Assembly: GCF_029263155.1 (NCBI RefSeq)
Contig: NZ_JAJCYB010000033.1
Location: 1-37,305, forward strand
DNA from: Pseudonocardia sp.
GTDB taxonomy: Bacteria > Actinomycetota > Actinomycetes > Mycobacteriales > Pseudonocardiaceae
Length of the DNA stretch: 37,305 nucleotides
Direction of reading: 5' to 3'
Both the position numbers and the translations under genes were made by a program. Of this stretch, positions 17,592-26,458 are shown piece after piece. The notes under the pieces are model-generated. The model did no database searches. It saw only the letters and a list, made by a program, of their open reading frames with translations, and had not been told where the DNA came from. Numbering within the stretch: position 1 is the stretch's first letter; each line of letters begins with the position of its first letter.

Positions 17592-18452
17592 TCAGCCCGT
17601 CGGGACCGGCGCACCGTCGAGGTAGGTGTTGTCCGTCGCCGCGGCGGCCGGGGCCAGCCGCATCGGGGCCCGGCCCGCGTCCCGGGCGAAGCGGTTCTCC
17701 ACGACCTCCACGGCGTCGGCCGCGCCGACGGACTGCAGCACGGTGTAGTCACCGCCGCCGAGCACGTTCCTCCGCACCACGACCGGGCCGGGCGGCCCGT
17801 CCCCCGGCGCGATGCTGACGGCGCTGCGGTGCCGCTCGCCCATGCGCACGGTCGTCCCCTCGACCACCACGTCGGGAGCGAGCACCGCCACCCCGTCGAC
17901 GTCCTCGCCCGGCTCGAAGCGCGAGAGCACGCTCGCCCGCAGCCTGCTCCCGGCGCCCGCGTGGGCGCCGTCGCCGCTGACGCCGACGATCTCGACACGC
18001 TCGGCCGTCCAGCCCGCCCCGCCGATCGCGGCCTCGTCGAACCGGCCGGTGAGCGTGGTGTCCTCGATGCGGACCGACCCGGCCGCCGTGGTGAGCACGC
18101 CGTACGCGCCGGTGCCGTCCCCGGTGATCCGGCTGCGCCGCACCACCACGCCGGGGGCGTCGACCACGACGCCGCCGCGCAGGTCCATGCCGTCGAGCAC
18201 GGTGCCCGGCACGCGCACGGTGAGCGGGCCGGACGGGCACAGCCGCAGCGCGGGCGGCAGGCCGACGCTGCCGAGCTCGGGCACGACGTACGGCCCGGCC
18301 GCCGCGCAGGTCGAGGACGCGGCCGGGGCCAACGCCACGGTCGGGTCGGCGACCGGGGGGGACACCACGACGTCGGTGGCGACGACGACACCGGAGATCC
18401 CGAGGCAGCAGGCGGCCAACACCAGCCCCACGCGTCCCATGCCCACCGACAT
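17592..18452 (-). CDS. Secreted right-handed beta-helix protein
   Basis: 286 residues from ATG 18452 (ATG 18440 possible). An N-terminal hydrophobic segment (VGLVLAACCLGISGVVVAT) is a signal peptide or anchor. The body carries beta-helix rungs: LDGMDLRGGVVVDAPGVVV, VVRRSRITGDGTGAYG, IEDTTLTGRFDEAAIG, VVRRNVLGGGDYTVL and VVENRFARD. Similar in design to polysaccharide-binding parallel beta-helix proteins (NosD/pectate-lyase-like) but short, with no recognisable catalytic residues. Monocistronic; function unknown. Confidence 0.65.
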   Translation of the reverse strand: MSVGMGRVGLVLAACCLGISGVVVATDVVVSPPVADPTVALAPAASSTCAAAGPYVVPELGSVGLPPALRLCPSGPLTVRVPGTVLDGMDLRGGVVVDAPGVVVRRSRITGDGTGAYGVLTTAAGSVRIEDTTLTGRFDEAAIGGAGWTAERVEIVGVSGDGAHAGAGSRLRASVLSRFEPGEDVDGVAVLAPDVVVEGTTVRMGERHRSAVSIAPGDGPPGPVVVRRNVLGGGDYTVLQSVGAADAVEVVENRFARDAGRAPMRLAPAAAATDNTYLDGAPVPTG

Positions 18453-18517
18453 GGGCGGGAGCGTACGGCTGTCCGGAGCGACGAGCGCGAACGGGACCTA
18501 CCGAGAGTGAATTGTTA

Positions 18518-19552
18518 TCACGTTGTGTAGTGAGCTACGCCGCCCTGCGACGCGACCGTCACCGCACCGCGTTCCACGAGCACGTCCAGGTGAGCCGCGG
18601 TCTCCAGGATCGCGAGCATCGAGTTGAACGGGTCCAGCTCGGGCAGCCGCCGCTCGTGACGCGTCCAGGTCAGTGCCTCGGCCACCGCGAAGGCGGAGTG
18701 CCGGCCCTCGCGGACCGCGGCGAGCGTCGCGTCCAGGCGGGCGCCGTGGTGCTCCAGCAGCGCGTCGACCCGCTCGTGCACCCGCATCCCGACCGGACCG
18801 TGCGCGGGCAGCAGGTCGGCGTCCGGGCGGGAGCGCACCAGCTGCAGCGACGCCAGGAAGGCACCCAGCGGGTTGGCCGTGGGCGCGGGCTCGAAACCGA
18901 TCGACGGGGTGATCCGGGGGAGCACGTGGTCCCCGGCGAACAGCAGGCCGGCCGCGTCGTCGGCGAAGACCAGGTGGCCGCGGGTGTGGCCGGGGGTCTC
19001 GACGGCGGTGAGCCGACGGTCCGGCCCGACCGCGATCTCCTCGCCGTCGGTGATCCAGTCGTCGGGCGCCGCCCACACCGACGGGTCGCCCGGCTCGGGC
19101 CGCAGCTTCGCGAGCGTCTCGACGAGCACGTGCGCACCGGCGCGCAGCAGGCGCGAACGCTGGGCCTGGAACGCGTCGTGCTCGTCCACGCGGTTGACCT
19201 CGTCGAGACCCGGCTTCTCCCCCAGCCCCAGCGCCACCCGGCCGCCGAACTCCCGGCGCAGGGCGACGGCCTGCGTGTAGTGGTCCCGGTGCACGTGGGT
19301 GACCAGGAACCGCCGGACATCGCCCAGCCCCGCCCCCAGCTCGTCCAGGGCCGCGGCCAGCAGCTCCCGGGACTGGGCCAGCGCCCAGCCGGAGTCGATC
19401 AGCGTCCAGCCTTCGGCGTCGGGCATGGCGTAGACGTTCACGGCCCGCAGGCCGTCCATCGGGAGCGGGAGCGGGATGCGGTAGACGTCGGCGGCGCAGC
19501 GGAACACGCCGGTCTGCGTCCAGTCGCCGGACGGGTCGTCGTCGAGGATCAC
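18518..19552 (-). CDS. Metallo-beta-lactamase fold hydrolase
   Basis: 344 residues from GTG 19552. The zinc site is complete: THVHRDHYTQ (HxHxDH), PGHTRGH for the third His, and FAGDHVLP for the bridging Asp, followed by the C-terminal AHGPVG His. The C-terminal helical domain (about 240-335) resembles the winged helix of LACTB2/RNase-Z-like thioester hydrolases. Substrate is probably a thioester or lactone; not determined. It diverges from the HTH gene; the 209-base gap should hold both promoters. Confidence 0.8.
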   Translation of the reverse strand: MILDDDPSGDWTQTGVFRCAADVYRIPLPLPMDGLRAVNVYAMPDAEGWTLIDSGWALAQSRELLAAALDELGAGLGDVRRFLVTHVHRDHYTQAVALRREFGGRVALGLGEKPGLDEVNRVDEHDAFQAQRSRLLRAGAHVLVETLAKLRPEPGDPSVWAAPDDWITDGEEIAVGPDRRLTAVETPGHTRGHLVFADDAAGLLFAGDHVLPRITPSIGFEPAPTANPLGAFLASLQLVRSRPDADLLPAHGPVGMRVHERVDALLEHHGARLDATLAAVREGRHSAFAVAEALTWTRHERRLPELDPFNSMLAILETAAHLDVLVERGAVTVASQGGVAHYTT

Positions 19553-19761
19553 CGGCCGACCCTATGTCGTGCGCGTCGACCCGTGGGGACGAGGCGTCAC
19601 CCGCCCGTGCTCTCGCTCGCGGCCACGCAGTGTGCCGATCGACCGTGCGGGCCCGGCATGTCACCTGTTGGTGCGGGTCTCCGTACCCCGAAGGGGGAGC
19701 CGGATTCCACTACTGTCCGCCGAAGACGCTGATCGGGCGGGTGACGGAGAGGCTGGACACG

Positions 19762-19965
19762 ATGGCTGCAGAGGTGCCGGAGGTGATCGGCGCGCCGTTC
19801 CTGACCGTGGCCGAGGTGGCCGAGCGGATGCGCGTGTCGAAGATGACCGTCTACCGGCTCGTCCACAGCGGGGAGCTGCCCGCGGTGCGGTTCGGGCGCT
19901 CGTTCCGGGTGCAGCGCGCAGCGGTGGAGGAGCTGATCCGCGCGGCACGCTACGAGGCGGGCTGA
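19762..19965 (+). CDS. Small helix-turn-helix (excisionase-family) DNA-binding protein
   Basis: 67 residues from ATG 19762, with GGAGAGG nine bases upstream; GTG 19741 would add seven. Nearly all of it is one MerR/excisionase-type winged helix: FLTVAEVAERMRVSKMTVYR, LVHSGELPAVRFGRSFRV. It closely resembles the conserved actinobacterial protein represented by Rv0500A, not a phage excisionase, and there is no integrase nearby. Target unknown. The small basic ribosomal gene that usually follows the Rv0500A homologue is not present. Confidence 0.8.
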   Translation: MAAEVPEVIGAPFLTVAEVAERMRVSKMTVYRLVHSGELPAVRFGRSFRVQRAAVEELIRAARYEAG

Positions 19966-20008
19966 CGCCCGACACGCGGCCGACACGGGCGGCTGCGACG
20001 ATCGCGCC

Positions 20009-20803
20009 GTGCCCCGTCGCCAGGTATCCGCATTCATCGAGCTGGACGTCACCGAGCCCGCACTGCTCGCGTTCCAGGTCGCCGTCGCCACGCGCCCGGC
20101 GCAGGAGGCGCTGTCGATCACCCGCGACGGGGCCGCGGTGCCGTGGCGGGCGGTGACCGCACCACACGGTGGACGGCTGCACGTGCTCGACGCGCAGGTC
20201 GGGCGCACGGTGCTGGAGTACTCGGCCACCGTCGAGGGAGCCGTGGAGGTGCCCGTCGACTCCGAGTTCGACCGCCTCGCCTACCGCCGTCCCAGCCGCT
20301 ACTGCCCCTCGGACCGCCTGCTCTCCCCCGCCGCCGCGGAGTTCGAGGGCATCGACGACACCGGCGAGCTGGTCACCGCCGTGCGCGACTGGGTGGCGCG
20401 GCGGCTGCTCTACATCGGGGGCTCGTCGGGACCCACCGACGACGCCGTCGACACGCTGCTGCTCGGCGAGGGGGTGTGCCGCGACTACGCGCACCTGGTC
20501 ATCGCGTTGCTGCGCGCCCGCGACGTCCCGGCCCGGCTCGCGGCCGTGTACGCGCCGGGGCTGGACCCGATGGACTTCCACGCCGTCGTCGAGGCGTGGG
20601 TGGACGGGTCGTGGCGGGTCGTGGACGCCACGGGGCTCGCGCCGCGGCCGTCGATGCTGCGGATCGGCACCGGGCGCGACGCCGCCGACACCGCGTTCCT
20701 GTCCGTTTACCACGGCACGGCCGACCTGCTCACGGTCGGCGTGCTCGCCGTCGTCGACGAGCTGCCGAACGACGACGGGACCGCGGTGGTCGCGCTGCGC
20801 TGA
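20009..20803 (+). CDS. Transglutaminase-like protein
   Basis: 264 residues from GTG 20009, no evident ribosome site. An N-terminal beta domain (Bact_transglu_N type, 1-95) is followed by the transglutaminase core: Cys in GEGVCRDYAHLVIALLR, His in PMDFHAVVEAWVDG and Asp in WRVVDATGLAP, a complete Cys-His-Asp triad. Such proteins act as peptidases or cross-linking enzymes and often sit near circularly permuted ATP-grasp/alpha-E genes, which are absent here. No signal peptide, so cytoplasmic. Confidence 0.82.
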   Translation: MPRRQVSAFIELDVTEPALLAFQVAVATRPAQEALSITRDGAAVPWRAVTAPHGGRLHVLDAQVGRTVLEYSATVEGAVEVPVDSEFDRLAYRRPSRYCPSDRLLSPAAAEFEGIDDTGELVTAVRDWVARRLLYIGGSSGPTDDAVDTLLLGEGVCRDYAHLVIALLRARDVPARLAAVYAPGLDPMDFHAVVEAWVDGSWRVVDATGLAPRPSMLRIGTGRDAADTAFLSVYHGTADLLTVGVLAVVDELPNDDGTAVVALR

Positions 20804-20811
20804 ACGCGCCT

Positions 20812-20860
20812 CGGAGCCACGACGCTGCCAGGGGCCATCCCCGACAGCGCCGCGGCTCCG
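20812..20860. terminator. Bidirectional terminator between transglutaminase gene and nrdJ
   Basis: In the 66-base gap between convergent genes three nested stems can form: outer CGGAGCC/GGCTCCG, middle CGCTG/CAGCG and inner GGGG/CCCC around CCAT. The fold is symmetrical, so it works on either strand. Confidence 0.6.
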
Positions 20861-20869
20861 GACTGCGCG

Positions 20870-23800
20870 TCAGCTGCAGCCGCTGGTGCTGCCGCAGCCC
20901 TCGCACAGGTAGCAGCTCCCGGCGGGGCGCATCTTCGTGCCGCAGGTCATGCACAGCGGCGCGTCCGCGGCCTTGCCCAGCCGCAGCTCGAGCAGCTCGG
21001 TGGAGCTGCCGACCTCCACCGGCGCCTTCGACACCCCGGCCGGGGCAGCGGCGGCAGGCGGTTCGGTCTCGACGCCCTGCCGCAGGCCCTCGACGTCGAC
21101 CGTCTCGCCGTACTGGTCGGCCACCTGCGCCGTGCGCTCGTCGGCGGAGAAGATGCCGAGCTGGGCGCGCTTGTCGTAGGGCAGGTGATCCAGCGCCAGG
21201 CGGCGGAACAGGTAGTCCAGCACGCTGGTGGCGATGCGGACGTCGGGGTCGTCGGTCATGCCGGCCGGCTCGAAGCGCAGGTTGGAGAACTTCGAGACGT
21301 AGAACTCCAGCGGGATGCCGTACTGCAGGCCCACCGAGATGGACATCGAGAACGCGTCCATCACCCCCGAGAGCGTGGAGCCCTGCTTGCCGAGCTTGAC
21401 GAAGATCTCACCCAGGCCGTCGTCGGGGTAGGACCCCGCGGTGAGGTAGCCCTCCGCGCCGCCGACGGTGAACGACACGGTCTCGCTGGGGCGCTTCTTG
21501 GGCAGGCGGCGCCGTATCGGCCGCTGCTCGACGACCACCTCCTTCTCCCCGCCGCCCGAGGACTTCGCCGCCTTGCCCGCGGAGAGCGGCTGCCCGACCT
21601 TGCAGTTGTCGCGGTAGATCGCCAGTGCCTTGAGACCGAGTTTCCAGCCGTCCAGGTAGACCCGCTCGACGTCGGCGACGCTGGCCGACTCCGGCATGTT
21701 CACGGTCTTGGAGATCGCCCCGGACAGGAACGGCTGGACCGCGGCCATCATCCGGACGTGGCCCATCGCGGGGATGACCCGCTCACCCATCGCGCAGTCG
21801 AACACCTCGTAGTGCTCGGGGTGCAGCGCGGGGGCGTCGACGACGTGGCCGTGCTCGGCCACGTAGGAGACGATCGCCTCGGCCTGCTCGGGCTGGTAGC
21901 CCAGCTTCGCCAGGGCCCGTGGCACCGTCTGGTTGACGATCTGCATCGACCCGCCGCCGACCAGCTTCTTGAACTTGACCAGCGCCAGGTCGGGCTCGAT
22001 GCCGGTGGTGTCGCAGTCCATCATCAGGCCGATGGTGCCGGTGGGGGCGAGCACCGAGGCCTGCGCGTTGCGCCAGCCGTTGCGTTCGCCGATCGCCAGG
22101 CCGTCCTTCCATGCGATCGTCGCCAGCTCGTGGACCCCGGTGCTCGCCGGGAACGTGCGCACGTCGTCGTTGGCGGCGGCGTGCTTGCGCATGACGCGCT
22201 GGTGGGCGCTCGCGTTGCGGGCGTAGCCCTCGTACGGGCCGACGACGCCGGCCAGCTCCGCGGAGCGCTTGTAGGACGCGCCGGTCATCAGCGAGGTGAT
22301 CGCCGCGGCCAGCGAGCGGCCGCCCTCGGAGTCGTACGCGTGCCCGGTGGCCATCAGCAGGGCGCCGAGGTTGGCGTAGCCGATGCCGAGCTGGCGGAAC
22401 GCGCGGGTGGTCTCGCCGATCGGGTCGGTCGGGAAGTCGGCGAAGCAGATGGAGATGTCCATCGCCGTGATGATCAGCTCGACCGAGCGCTGGAACCGGA
22501 CGCCGTCGAACTGGCCGTCGTCACCCAGGAAGGTCAGCAGGTTGAGGCTGGCGAGGTTGCAGCTGGAGTTGTCCAGGTGCATGTACTCCGAGCACGGGTT
22601 GGACGCGGTGATCCGGCCCGACTCCGGGGTGGTGTGCCAGTCGTTGATCGTGCCGTCGTACTGGATGCCGGGGTCGGCACAGGCCCACGCGGCCTCGGCG
22701 ATACCGCGGAACAGCTTCCGCGCGTCGACGGACTCGATGACCTCACCGGTCATCCGCGCACGCAGCCCGAACTCGGTGCCCCCCTCGACCGCGCGCATGA
22801 ACTCGTCGGTGACGCGGACGGAGTTGTTCGCGTTCTGGTACTGCACGGAGGTGATGTCGGAGCCGCCGAGGTCCATGTCGAACCCGGCGTCGCGCAGCAC
22901 CCGGACCTTGGCCTCCTCCTTGGCCTTGGTCTCGACGAACTCCTCGATGTCGGGGTGGTCGACGTCGAGGACGACCATCTTCGCCGCGCGCCGGGTGGCG
23001 CCACCGGACTTGATCGTGCCCGCGGACGCGTCGGCGCCGCGCATGAACGACACCGGGCCCGATGCGGTGCCGCCGGAGGACAGCAGCTCCTTGGAGCTGC
23101 GGATCCGCGACAGGTTCAGGCCCGCCCCGGAGCCGCCCTTGAAGATCAGCCCCTCCTCGCGGTACCAGTTGAGGATCGACTCCATCGTGTCGTCGACGGC
23201 GAGGATGAAGCAGTTGTGGATCCGCAGACCGTCGGCGAGGAACTCGCCGGACTCGGTCTGGATGTCGAAGACCTCCTGCGCTCCGAGCGGCTCGACGCGG
23301 GCGACCTGGACCCGCTTGACGTCACGGGCCGGGCGACCCGGGATGGCGAACGAGGCCTCCAGCTTGGCCTCCTTCACCGGGTCGATGAAGCCGATCTCGT
23401 CGGCGAAGATGCGCCGGTCGCCGGCGTTCTGGATCCGGATGCCCCACAGGTCGTGTCGGTCGTCCCGCTTGTCGACCTTCTTGGCGACCCGGGCGAAGAT
23501 CCCGAATCGGCCGAGGAGCGACTGGACCCCGCGGATCAACTGCTCGCCGATCATGTCCATCCCGACGAGCGTGGAGCGCTCGCGCGCCGACACGTACCCC
23601 TCGGCCTGGAAGAGACTTCGCAGGTAGCAGGCGACGACGGGCAGCGGCGCGGTGAACAGCTGCGGCGGCACGACCATGTCGGCGCCACGAGCCCGCAGAC
23701 CCCAGCGCTCGACGAAGGCACCGAGTTCCTGGCCGTACAGGCGGGTGCGCCTGCAGTCCAGTGACCGGTCGCGGGTCTCGACGCGGCGCTCGTGCCGGTG

Positions 23801-24784
23801 CACCTGCGGGAACAGCGTGTCGAGTGCGCCGGTGACCCACTCCAGCTCCGCCGGGGTGACCGTCATTGCCTCGATCGTGAGTGACCGGTTGGTGCCGATC
23901 ACGTACTGCCCGACGAACCCGTCGGACTGCAGCCAACCGGCGAGCGAGGCCTCCGCGATCTGGGCCACCTCGATCACCGACTCCCCGTAGGAACGGGTGC
24001 GGTGCCACTCGAGCGTGTCACCGGCAGCCAGCGAGCCTGCCTCCACCCACCGGCCGGTGCCCGCACCGGTGCTCTTCCACACCACGTGGTCCGGGGTCAC
24101 GTCGAGGGTGTGCCCGGCCCTCGTGTGCAGTCGCAGGACGTCGCGGACCCCGTTGGCCTTGGTGGCGACGACGGAGGTCAGGCCGTGGGCGTCGAAGACC
24201 TTCGTGCCGACGGCCCCGCGCGCGACCAGCTCGCCGATCGGCACCAGGCCGGCGGGTGTGCTGACCAGGGAGTCGTAGGGCAGACATGCGGACACCTGCT
24301 GCGGCGAGCTGGTGCCGACGTTGAACCAGACCGGGGAGTTGAAGCTGAACACCTGGTGCAGCAGCATCCAGGTGAGCTCGTGGGCGAACACCTCGGCGTC
24401 GGCGTCGGTGGCGAAGTAGCCGTTCTCGACCCCGGCGCGGTGGTAGACCCCGACCACGCGGTCGATGAGCTGGCGCAGGCTGGACTCGCGCTGCGGTGAT
24501 CCGACGGCGCCACGGAAGTACTTGCTGGTGACGATGTTGGTGGCGTTGACCGACCACGACGACGGGAACTCCACCCCGCGCTGCTCGAAGTTGACCGTGC
24601 CGTCGCGCCAGTTGGTCATGACGACGTCGCGGCGCTCCCAGGTGACCTCGTCGTAGGGGTGCACACCGGCGGTGGTGTGGATGCGCTCGACGGTGAGGCC
24701 CGCGGAACGGCCGGCCTTCGCCGCGGTCCGCGGGGCGGTCGCCTTCTTCCCTCGTCCGGACGTGGTACCGACGGTCTCGGTCAT
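20870..24784 (-). CDS. nrdJ: B12-dependent class II ribonucleoside-diphosphate reductase with intein
   Basis: 1304 codons from ATG 24784 (AGGAGAGGGA upstream); after removal of a 358-residue intein, 946 residues, normal for NrdJ. Reduces NDPs to dNDPs using adenosylcobalamin, independent of oxygen. The first redox Cys is the residue after the intein (CFILAVDD). The thiyl-radical Cys and its partner lie in NPCSEYMHLDNSSCNLASLN, eleven residues apart as in Thermotoga NrdJ. The tail CMTCGTKMRPAGSCYLCEGC is the Zn-binding, thioredoxin-accessible C-terminus. It lies 147 bases downstream of nrdR, with no second NrdR box or B12 riboswitch seen in between, so it is probably transcribed with nrdR. Confidence 0.97.
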   Translation of the reverse strand: MTETVGTTSGRGKKATAPRTAAKAGRSAGLTVERIHTTAGVHPYDEVTWERRDVVMTNWRDGTVNFEQRGVEFPSSWSVNATNIVTSKYFRGAVGSPQRESSLRQLIDRVVGVYHRAGVENGYFATDADAEVFAHELTWMLLHQVFSFNSPVWFNVGTSSPQQVSACLPYDSLVSTPAGLVPIGELVARGAVGTKVFDAHGLTSVVATKANGVRDVLRLHTRAGHTLDVTPDHVVWKSTGAGTGRWVEAGSLAAGDTLEWHRTRSYGESVIEVAQIAEASLAGWLQSDGFVGQYVIGTNRSLTIEAMTVTPAELEWVTGALDTLFPQVHRHERRVETRDRSLDCRRTRLYGQELGAFVERWGLRARGADMVVPPQLFTAPLPVVACYLRSLFQAEGYVSARERSTLVGMDMIGEQLIRGVQSLLGRFGIFARVAKKVDKRDDRHDLWGIRIQNAGDRRIFADEIGFIDPVKEAKLEASFAIPGRPARDVKRVQVARVEPLGAQEVFDIQTESGEFLADGLRIHNCFILAVDDTMESILNWYREEGLIFKGGSGAGLNLSRIRSSKELLSSGGTASGPVSFMRGADASAGTIKSGGATRRAAKMVVLDVDHPDIEEFVETKAKEEAKVRVLRDAGFDMDLGGSDITSVQYQNANNSVRVTDEFMRAVEGGTEFGLRARMTGEVIESVDARKLFRGIAEAAWACADPGIQYDGTINDWHTTPESGRITASNPCSEYMHLDNSSCNLASLNLLTFLGDDGQFDGVRFQRSVELIITAMDISICFADFPTDPIGETTRAFRQLGIGYANLGALLMATGHAYDSEGGRSLAAAITSLMTGASYKRSAELAGVVGPYEGYARNASAHQRVMRKHAAANDDVRTFPASTGVHELATIAWKDGLAIGERNGWRNAQASVLAPTGTIGLMMDCDTTGIEPDLALVKFKKLVGGGSMQIVNQTVPRALAKLGYQPEQAEAIVSYVAEHGHVVDAPALHPEHYEVFDCAMGERVIPAMGHVRMMAAVQPFLSGAISKTVNMPESASVADVERVYLDGWKLGLKALAIYRDNCKVGQPLSAGKAAKSSGGGEKEVVVEQRPIRRRLPKKRPSETVSFTVGGAEGYLTAGSYPDDGLGEIFVKLGKQGSTLSGVMDAFSMSISVGLQYGIPLEFYVSKFSNLRFEPAGMTDDPDVRIATSVLDYLFRRLALDHLPYDKRAQLGIFSADERTAQVADQYGETVDVEGLRQGVETEPPAAAAPAGVSKAPVEVGSSTELLELRLGKAADAPLCMTCGTKMRPAGSCYLCEGCGSTSGCS
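23213..24286 (-). other. NrdJ intein with LAGLIDADG endonuclease domain
   Basis: Residues 167-524 of the precursor, inserted as ..QQVSA/C..HN/CFIL... Splicing blocks: N-terminal CLPYDSLVSTPAGLVPIGEL (Cys1), block B VTPDHVVW, C-terminal VFDIQTESGEFLADGLRIHN with penultimate His and last Asn, and Cys as the first extein residue. The central domain has two LAGLIDADG-like helices, LAGWLQSDGF and YLRSLFQAEGYV, both keeping their acidic residue (Asp, Glu), so the homing endonuclease may still cut. The reading frame is intact throughout, so splicing is presumably active. Confidence 0.95.
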
Positions 24785-24931
24785 GACAGTTCCCTCTCCT
24801 GCGTGCGCGGCGGGCTGGGTGCGGATGCGCGGGAGCCCCCGCCGGCACGGCTGTGCGTGGTGTTGACGTGCGTCCTTCGACTTGTCTGCTGCGAATCGCG
24901 TCCGGAGTGCGGCAGTGCACCGGCCGTGGGA

Positions 24932-25381
24932 TCAGGGCGGGGTGGTACGGAGTTCGGCGATCTCCTTCTCGAAGTCCTCGATGGAGGAGAACGATCGGTA
25001 GACGCTGGCGAAACGGAGGTAGGCGACCTCGTCGAGCTCGCGGAGCGGTCCGAGGATGGCCAGACCCACCTCGTGGCTGGGGATCTCGGCCGTGCCGCCC
25101 GCGCGGACCGCCTCCTCGACGCGGTGGGCGAGCTGCGCGAGCGCGTCCTCGTCGACGGGACGTCCCTGGCAGGCGCGGCGGACACCGCGGACGACCTTGT
25201 CGCGGCTGAACGGTTCGGTGACGCCGCTGCGCTTGACGACGGCGAGGACCGCCTCCTCCACGGTGGTGAACCGCCGGCCGCACGACGCGCAGGAACGCCT
25301 GCGGCGCGTGGCCTGACCGTCGTCGACCTCGCGGGAGTCGATGACGCGGCAGTCCGAGTGCCGGCAGAACGGGCAGCGCAC
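24932..25381 (-). CDS. nrdR: Transcriptional repressor NrdR
   Basis: 149 residues from GTG 25381, eight bases after GGGAGGT; the frame is open further upstream but the conserved protein begins RCPFC. N-terminal zinc ribbon CPFC...CASC, then an ATP-cone ([34 protein letters not shown]). Senses ATP/dATP and represses ribonucleotide reductase genes by binding paired NrdR boxes. Upstream of nrdJ on the same strand; an NrdR-box-like site lies 68 bases before its start, which fits autoregulation of an nrdR-nrdJ operon. Confidence 0.95.
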   Translation of the reverse strand: MRCPFCRHSDCRVIDSREVDDGQATRRRRSCASCGRRFTTVEEAVLAVVKRSGVTEPFSRDKVVRGVRRACQGRPVDEDALAQLAHRVEEAVRAGGTAEIPSHEVGLAILGPLRELDEVAYLRFASVYRSFSSIEDFEKEIAELRTTPP

Positions 25382-25448
25382 CGCGTGCCACCTCCCGTCG
25401 ACGCGAGCCACCGATACCACCACCGGTGGACGAACGACACCCATGTAA

Positions 25449-25464
25449 CCACAACATGTAGGGG
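25449..25464 (-). promoter_or_regulatory. NrdR-box-like site upstream of nrdR
   Basis: CCACAACATGTAGGGG fits the 16-base NrdR palindrome (acaCwAtATaTwgwgt) at its central positions C-w-A-n-A-T-n-T-w-g. A second site sharing CATGTA lies 13 bases away (25436-25451), which overlaps the first rather than giving the usual spacing of about 31 bases, so it may not be the true partner box. Confidence 0.5.
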
Positions 25465-25551
25465 TGGCGGAAGCGGAGGTGCCTACCGATGCCGATGTGT
25501 CGTCCGTTCGGGAACGACACCGGAGCGGCCCTGCGCGCCGGGCGCGGACCG

Positions 25552-26145
25552 TCAGCGCGAGCCGACCCCTGCCACCTGCCCGGACGGCACGGGCACCGCT
25601 GTGAGGGACGACCCGGTGACCGCTCCGGACGCGCCCGGGGCGCGCGCCGCGGCCGCGACGTCGGCCAGCAGCCCGAGCAGCACCACGGTCACCGCCGCGA
25701 GCAGCGCCATGCCGATCGTCGCCGCCACCTGCCTGCGCCGCAGGATGTGGGCGGGCAGCACCGGCACCGGACGCAGCGCCCGCGCGGCCGAGCCGCCCCG
25801 GACCGACCGGCCGCGGAACGAGCCGCCGCGCAGGAACGGGTCGCGCAGCAACGGTTCGCCGCCCCGGGCCCGCCCGCCCGCGCCCGACCGGACGACCGCC
25901 GCCCGGACCGCCGTGCACGTGGGCACAGCCGGCCGACCGGCGGACACGGCGCCGCGCGGCCGCACGGGACGCGGGCCCGGTGCCCGGGACGCACGACGGG
26001 GCGAGGCCTGCACCGGGCCCCGCTCGCGTCGCGCCCGCTCACTCGACTCGCGCCCGCCCGGCACCGGCTCGCGCAGGGCGGTGTCACCCCCGCGCGGGCC
26101 CTGCGGGAATCCGGGCTCCCGACCGCCCACACCCTTGTCGTGCAT
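25552..26145 (-). CDS. SOS-linked small membrane protein in chiZ/divS position, no LysM
   Basis: 197 residues from ATG 26145; GAAGGGG lies about seven bases upstream, and GTG 26154 is an alternative. A long Arg/Gly/Pro-rich cytoplasmic part (1-139) precedes one membrane segment (about 140-163, [20 protein letters not shown]) and a short outside tail of 34 residues. The gene sits between nrdR and divergent lexA, exactly where M. tuberculosis has Rv2719c (chiZ) and Corynebacterium divS, both SOS-induced division inhibitors. Those end in a LysM domain or an extended periplasmic part, which is absent here, and I see none in other frames downstream. An SOS box lies 48 bases before the start. Division-inhibitor function is inferred from position only. 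Confidence 0.6.
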   Translation of the reverse strand: MHDKGVGGREPGFPQGPRGGDTALREPVPGGRESSERARRERGPVQASPRRASRAPGPRPVRPRGAVSAGRPAVPTCTAVRAAVVRSGAGGRARGGEPLLRDPFLRGGSFRGRSVRGGSAARALRPVPVLPAHILRRRQVAATIGMALLAAVTVVLLGLLADVAAAARAPGASGAVTGSSLTAVPVPSGQVAGVGSR

Positions 26146-26192
26146 CTCCTGCACCCCTTCCGTCGAATCCGCACCGGTCACCCTGTTCGAAC

Positions 26193-26208
26193 ATGAACGC
26201 ATGTTCGA
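26193..26208 (-). promoter_or_regulatory. SOS (LexA) box A
   Basis: ATGAAC-GCAT-GTTCGA: twelve-base dyad of the actinobacterial SOS type TCGAAC-N4-GTTCGA, with mismatches only at the outer two bases of one arm. It is closest to the small membrane protein gene (start 26145). A larger dyad, GAACAT...ATGTTC, overlaps it. Confidence 0.7.
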
Positions 26209-26271
26209 ACGAACGCATGTGCGATGTGTACCACCCGCCACCGACAGAATCGAGATTTCGGGGCGTGTCGT

Positions 26272-26287
26272 TCGAACATGTGTTTGG
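26272..26287 (+). promoter_or_regulatory. SOS (LexA) box B
   Basis: TCGAAC-ATGT-GTTTGG: one perfect half-site and a second with two mismatches to TCGAAC-N4-GTTCGA. It is on the lexA side of the 313-base divergent gap and should give LexA autorepression. The rest of the gap up to lexA holds only short imperfect GTGACCGACC/CGCAGCGAC repeats. Confidence 0.7.
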
Positions 26288-26458
26288 CGGGTAGTCGAAT
26301 CGGGACTACGGTCGTGTCCGAGCGGTGGCCACAAGCACCGCAGGCACCCACAGCAGTGAGGAACCGCCGCAGTGACGAGCCGCGGCAGCGACCGACCCAC
26401 GACAGTGACCGACCCACCGCAGCGACACCGCGGTATCGACGAGGAGGCGCGAGAGACG

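Noticed and set aside
19762..19965. Phage excisionase
   Set aside because: The sequence matches the conserved actinobacterial HTH protein (Rv0500A type), and no phage genes are nearby.
21185..23764. An 859-codon open frame antisense to nrdJ
   Set aside because: Shadow of nrdJ third-position G+C; composition is unlike a protein and it runs through the intein boundary without change.
24785..24931. Cobalamin riboswitch before nrdJ
   Set aside because: No B12-box sequence or long structured leader is visible on the minus strand in the 147-base gap.
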